A DNA stretch of 43,731 nucleotides, from NCBI RefSeq assembly GCF_001700515.1, contig NZ_MAUD01000120.1:1-43731 (forward strand). Reading direction: 5' to 3'. Of the stretch, positions 41,708-43,731 are shown piece after piece. This DNA comes from Streptomyces lushanensis (lineage in GTDB: Bacteria; Actinomycetota; Actinomycetes; Streptomycetales; Streptomycetaceae). Within the stretch, counting starts at the first letter, position 1; every line of letters starts with the position of its first letter. A model generated the notes under the pieces. The model made no database searches and was not told the DNA's origin. It saw nothing but the letters and a program-made list of their open reading frames with translations. A program made the position numbers and the translations under genes.

Positions 41708-42925
41708 ATGCACGTCACGCATCTGTCACTGGCCGACTTCCGTTCCTACGCCCGGGTCGAGGTGCCGCTCGATCCGGGCGTGACCTCTTTCGTCGGGGCG
41801 AACGGCCAGGGAAAGACCAATCTGGTCGAGGCCGTCGGGTATCTGGCCAGCCTCGGCAGCCACCGGGTGTCGTCCGACGCGCCGCTGGTACGGATGGGTG
41901 CGGACCGCGCGGTGATCAGGGCCTCGGTCACCCAGGGTGAGCGTTCGCAGCTGATCGAGCTCGAACTGAATCCCGGTCGCGCCAACCGCGCCCGTATCAA
42001 TCGGTCCTCGCAGGTCAGACCGCGTGATGTGCTGGGGATAGTACGGTCCGTGCTGTTCGCGCCGGAGGATCTGGCGCTGGTCAAGGGCGACCCGGGCGAG
42101 CGCCGCCGGTTCCTCGACGAACTGATCACCGCCCGCTCACCCCGGATGGCGGGCGTGCGCTCCGACTACGACCGGGTGCTCAGACAGCGCAACACCCTGC
42201 TGAAATCCGCGGCGATGGCCCGGCGGCACGGTGGGCGTGGCATGGATCTGTCCACGCTGGACGTGTGGGACCAGCATCTGGCGCGCGCGGGTGCGGAGTT
42301 GCTGGCGCAGCGGGTCGATCTGATCGCGACCCTTCAGCCGCTCACGGACAAGGCGTACGAGCAACTGGCGCCCGGTGGCGGACCGGTGGCGCTGGAGTAC
42401 CGTTCCTCCGCCCTGGACGCCGTCGCGCTCGACGACGCCGCGGCCGGTCTCGCGGTCTCCGGCGCGGATCCGGTCCCTGGTGTGGGCACGGGCGTGGACA
42501 TGTACAGCGCCGCGTCCGCGCACACACGCGACGAGCTGTACGCGCAGCTTCTGGCCGCTCTGGCCGGTGTGCGCAAGCAGGAGATCGAGCGCGGTGTGAC
42601 GCTGGTCGGTCCGCACCGCGACGACCTGGTGCTGAATCTGGGCCGTATGCCCGCGAAGGGGTACGCCAGCCACGGCGAGTCCTGGTCGTACGCGCTGGCG
42701 CTGCGGCTGGCCTCGTACGATCTGCTGCGCGCCGAGGGCAATGAGCCGGTGCTGGTGCTGGACGACGTGTTCGCCGAGCTGGACGCCCGACGGCGGGAGC
42801 GGCTCGCGGAACTGGTGGTTCCGGGTGAGCAGGTGCTGGTGACCGCGGCGGTGGACGACGACGTCCCCGGAGTGCTGGCGGGCGCCCGCTTCATGGTGGC
42901 CGAGGGCGCGGTGGAGCGCGTATGA
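41708..42925 (+). CDS. recF: DNA replication/repair protein RecF
   Basis: Encodes 405 residues. [46 protein letters not shown] has the Walker A GANGQGKT (30-37). [25 protein letters not shown] and [14 protein letters not shown] are RecF signatures; [21 protein letters not shown] is Walker B with D-loop. It is an ABC-type ATPase that helps load RecA at single-strand gaps with RecO and RecR. GGGGGAGG lies about 13 nt upstream of the ATG, rather far. Its stop overlaps the dciA start (ATGA). Confidence 0.97.
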   Translation: MHVTHLSLADFRSYARVEVPLDPGVTSFVGANGQGKTNLVEAVGYLASLGSHRVSSDAPLVRMGADRAVIRASVTQGERSQLIELELNPGRANRARINRSSQVRPRDVLGIVRSVLFAPEDLALVKGDPGERRRFLDELITARSPRMAGVRSDYDRVLRQRNTLLKSAAMARRHGGRGMDLSTLDVWDQHLARAGAELLAQRVDLIATLQPLTDKAYEQLAPGGGPVALEYRSSALDAVALDDAAAGLAVSGADPVPGVGTGVDMYSAASAHTRDELYAQLLAALAGVRKQEIERGVTLVGPHRDDLVLNLGRMPAKGYASHGESWSYALALRLASYDLLRAEGNEPVLVLDDVFAELDARRRERLAELVVPGEQVLVTAAVDDDVPGVLAGARFMVAEGAVERV

Positions 42926-43506
42926 CCGGCTTCGGAGGCTCGGAGCCGCCCGCGCAGCTGCCCACCGGGCCGTCCGGCGCGGTGCCGCCGCCGGTTGCCG
43001 GGTCCTCCGGTGTGGATCTGGCGCGGGTCGCGCTGCGCGCGGCCAAGGAGCAGGCACGGGCGCGTGGTGCCGCCGTACAGCAGAAGAAGCAGGCCAGATG
43101 GGGCGGCGGGCTGCGGTCGGGGTCCGGGGCCGACGGCCGTGATCCCCTGCCGCTCGGCGCGGCGATCAACCGGCTGATCACGGAGCGGGGCTGGGAGACG
43201 CCGGCCGCCGTGGGCGGGGTGATGGGCCGCTGGCCGCAGATCGTCGGCGAGGACGTGGCGAAGCACTGTGTGCCGCAGCGTTACGACGACGGCAAGGACG
43301 AGCGGGTCCTGACGGTCCAGTGCGATTCGACGGCCTGGGCGACGCAGTTGCGGCTGCTGGCGCCCCGGCTGGTGGCCCGGCTGAACGAGGATCTGGGCCA
43401 TGGCACCGTACGGACGATCAAGGTGCTGGGGCCCGGTGGCCCGCCGCAGCGGTACGGCCGGCTGCGCGCGCCGGGAAGCAAGGGACCGGGCGACACCTAC
43501 GGCTGA
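42922..43506 (+). CDS. dciA: DUF721 protein, DciA-like helicase loader
   Basis: Encodes 194 residues. The N-terminal ~75 are disordered, with a basic segment ([27 protein letters not shown]). The DUF721/DciA domain follows ([90 protein letters not shown]). DciA proteins deliver the replicative helicase to the origin where DnaC/DnaI loaders are absent. Overlap with recF shows coupling, and dnaB lies in the same window. The family is sure; loader activity is inferred. Confidence 0.9.
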   Translation: MTGFGGSEPPAQLPTGPSGAVPPPVAGSSGVDLARVALRAAKEQARARGAAVQQKKQARWGGGLRSGSGADGRDPLPLGAAINRLITERGWETPAAVGGVMGRWPQIVGEDVAKHCVPQRYDDGKDERVLTVQCDSTAWATQLRLLAPRLVARLNEDLGHGTVRTIKVLGPGGPPQRYGRLRAPGSKGPGDTYG

Positions 43507-43731
43507 CGGCCCCGGGAGCCGGCCTCCCGGACCGGCCGGACGGACCACCCCGTACGGGCCCGGTCGTACGGATCGGTCGTACGGCGCTCTGCCGGGCCGG
43601 CCGTGCGGCTTGCCGGGAGCAGCGGGCGGCGCCTCACCCCTACGAGTGAAGGAGCGGATCCGCTGTGACGTGACCAGGGAAACCTTCCTGACGCGGGACA
43701 CTCCCCGCCCCTCCTCCGCCCTCCCCACCGG
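43507..43731 (+). other. Intergenic DNA before the next gene (probably gyrB)
   Basis: 225 bp, no gene start seen. It has short GGTCGTACGG direct repeats (around 43562-43581) and a 12-bp palindrome AGCGGATCCGCT (43653-43664). In Streptomyces gyrB normally follows this locus, so the promoter is probably here or just beyond the window. Confidence 0.45.

Noticed and set aside
43562..43581. GGTCGTACGG direct repeats as an iteron-like array
   Set aside because: Only two short copies in GC-rich DNA; too little to support a function.
1..43731. Mobile elements, CRISPR arrays, biosynthetic cluster, tRNA or rRNA genes
   Set aside because: None seen; no transposase, integrase, Cas or polyketide/peptide synthase motifs, and gene order is the conserved actinobacterial origin region.

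Overview
The window is the origin-proximal core of a high-GC actinomycete chromosome, almost certainly Streptomyces. The evidence is the very high GC content, frequent GTG starts, DnaA boxes close to TTGTCCACA, eight perfect copies of the ParB site GTTTCACGTGAAAC, a 601-residue DnaA with a long Q/P/G-rich linker, and the order rpmH-dnaA-oriC-dnaN-gnd-recF-dciA. I see no insertion sequence, prophage, CRISPR array, tRNA or rRNA. It is a conserved housekeeping region, so the novelty lies mostly in regulatory DNA and gene arrangement.

Left part (1-9.8 kb): a maltokinase-cap-like protein and a DHFR/RibD-like protein, then dnaB on the minus strand with a DnaA-box cluster in its upstream gap, a MATE transporter, the rpsF-ssb-rpsR-rplI operon, and a membrane protein followed by femX and an alanine-racemase-like gene (peptidoglycan cross-bridge formation).

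Middle (9.8-27.9 kb): a GT87-type membrane glycosyltransferase, a class A penicillin-binding protein, a PadR regulator with a perfect 21-bp operator followed by inositol-1-phosphate synthase, an MFS transporter, a CCA-adding-type nucleotidyltransferase, and a co-directional envelope block: DUF6049-like secreted protein, MurJ, pseudokinase, ECF sigma factor (SigM type) and zinc-finger anti-sigma protein. The order murJ-pseudokinase-sigM-anti-sigma-trxB-trxA matches the mycobacterial mviN-sigM-rsmA-trxB2-trxC order, except that MurJ and the pseudokinase are separate genes here and no cwlM follows trxA.

Right part (27.9-43.7 kb): trxB-trxA behind a textbook sigma-R promoter, then GNAT, parB, parA, rsmG, jag, yidC, yidD, rnpA and rpmH, all on the minus strand, meeting dnaA head to head. 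A 957-bp oriC separates dnaA from dnaN, followed by gnd, recF and dciA. The window ends in what is probably the gyrB upstream region.

Most notable: (1) oriC has, at its dnaN-proximal end, two abutting DnaA boxes followed by GGCCC and repeated TAC/CTA triplets. This is the architecture of the DnaA-trio unwinding element of Bacillus subtilis. (2) The strict-consensus TTGTCCACA boxes found in the window lie outside oriC, at the dnaA promoter, upstream of dnaB, upstream of parA and inside the anti-sigma gene. (3) The five intergenic parS sites at convergent gene ends are interwoven with transcription terminators, and one supplies a stop codon.
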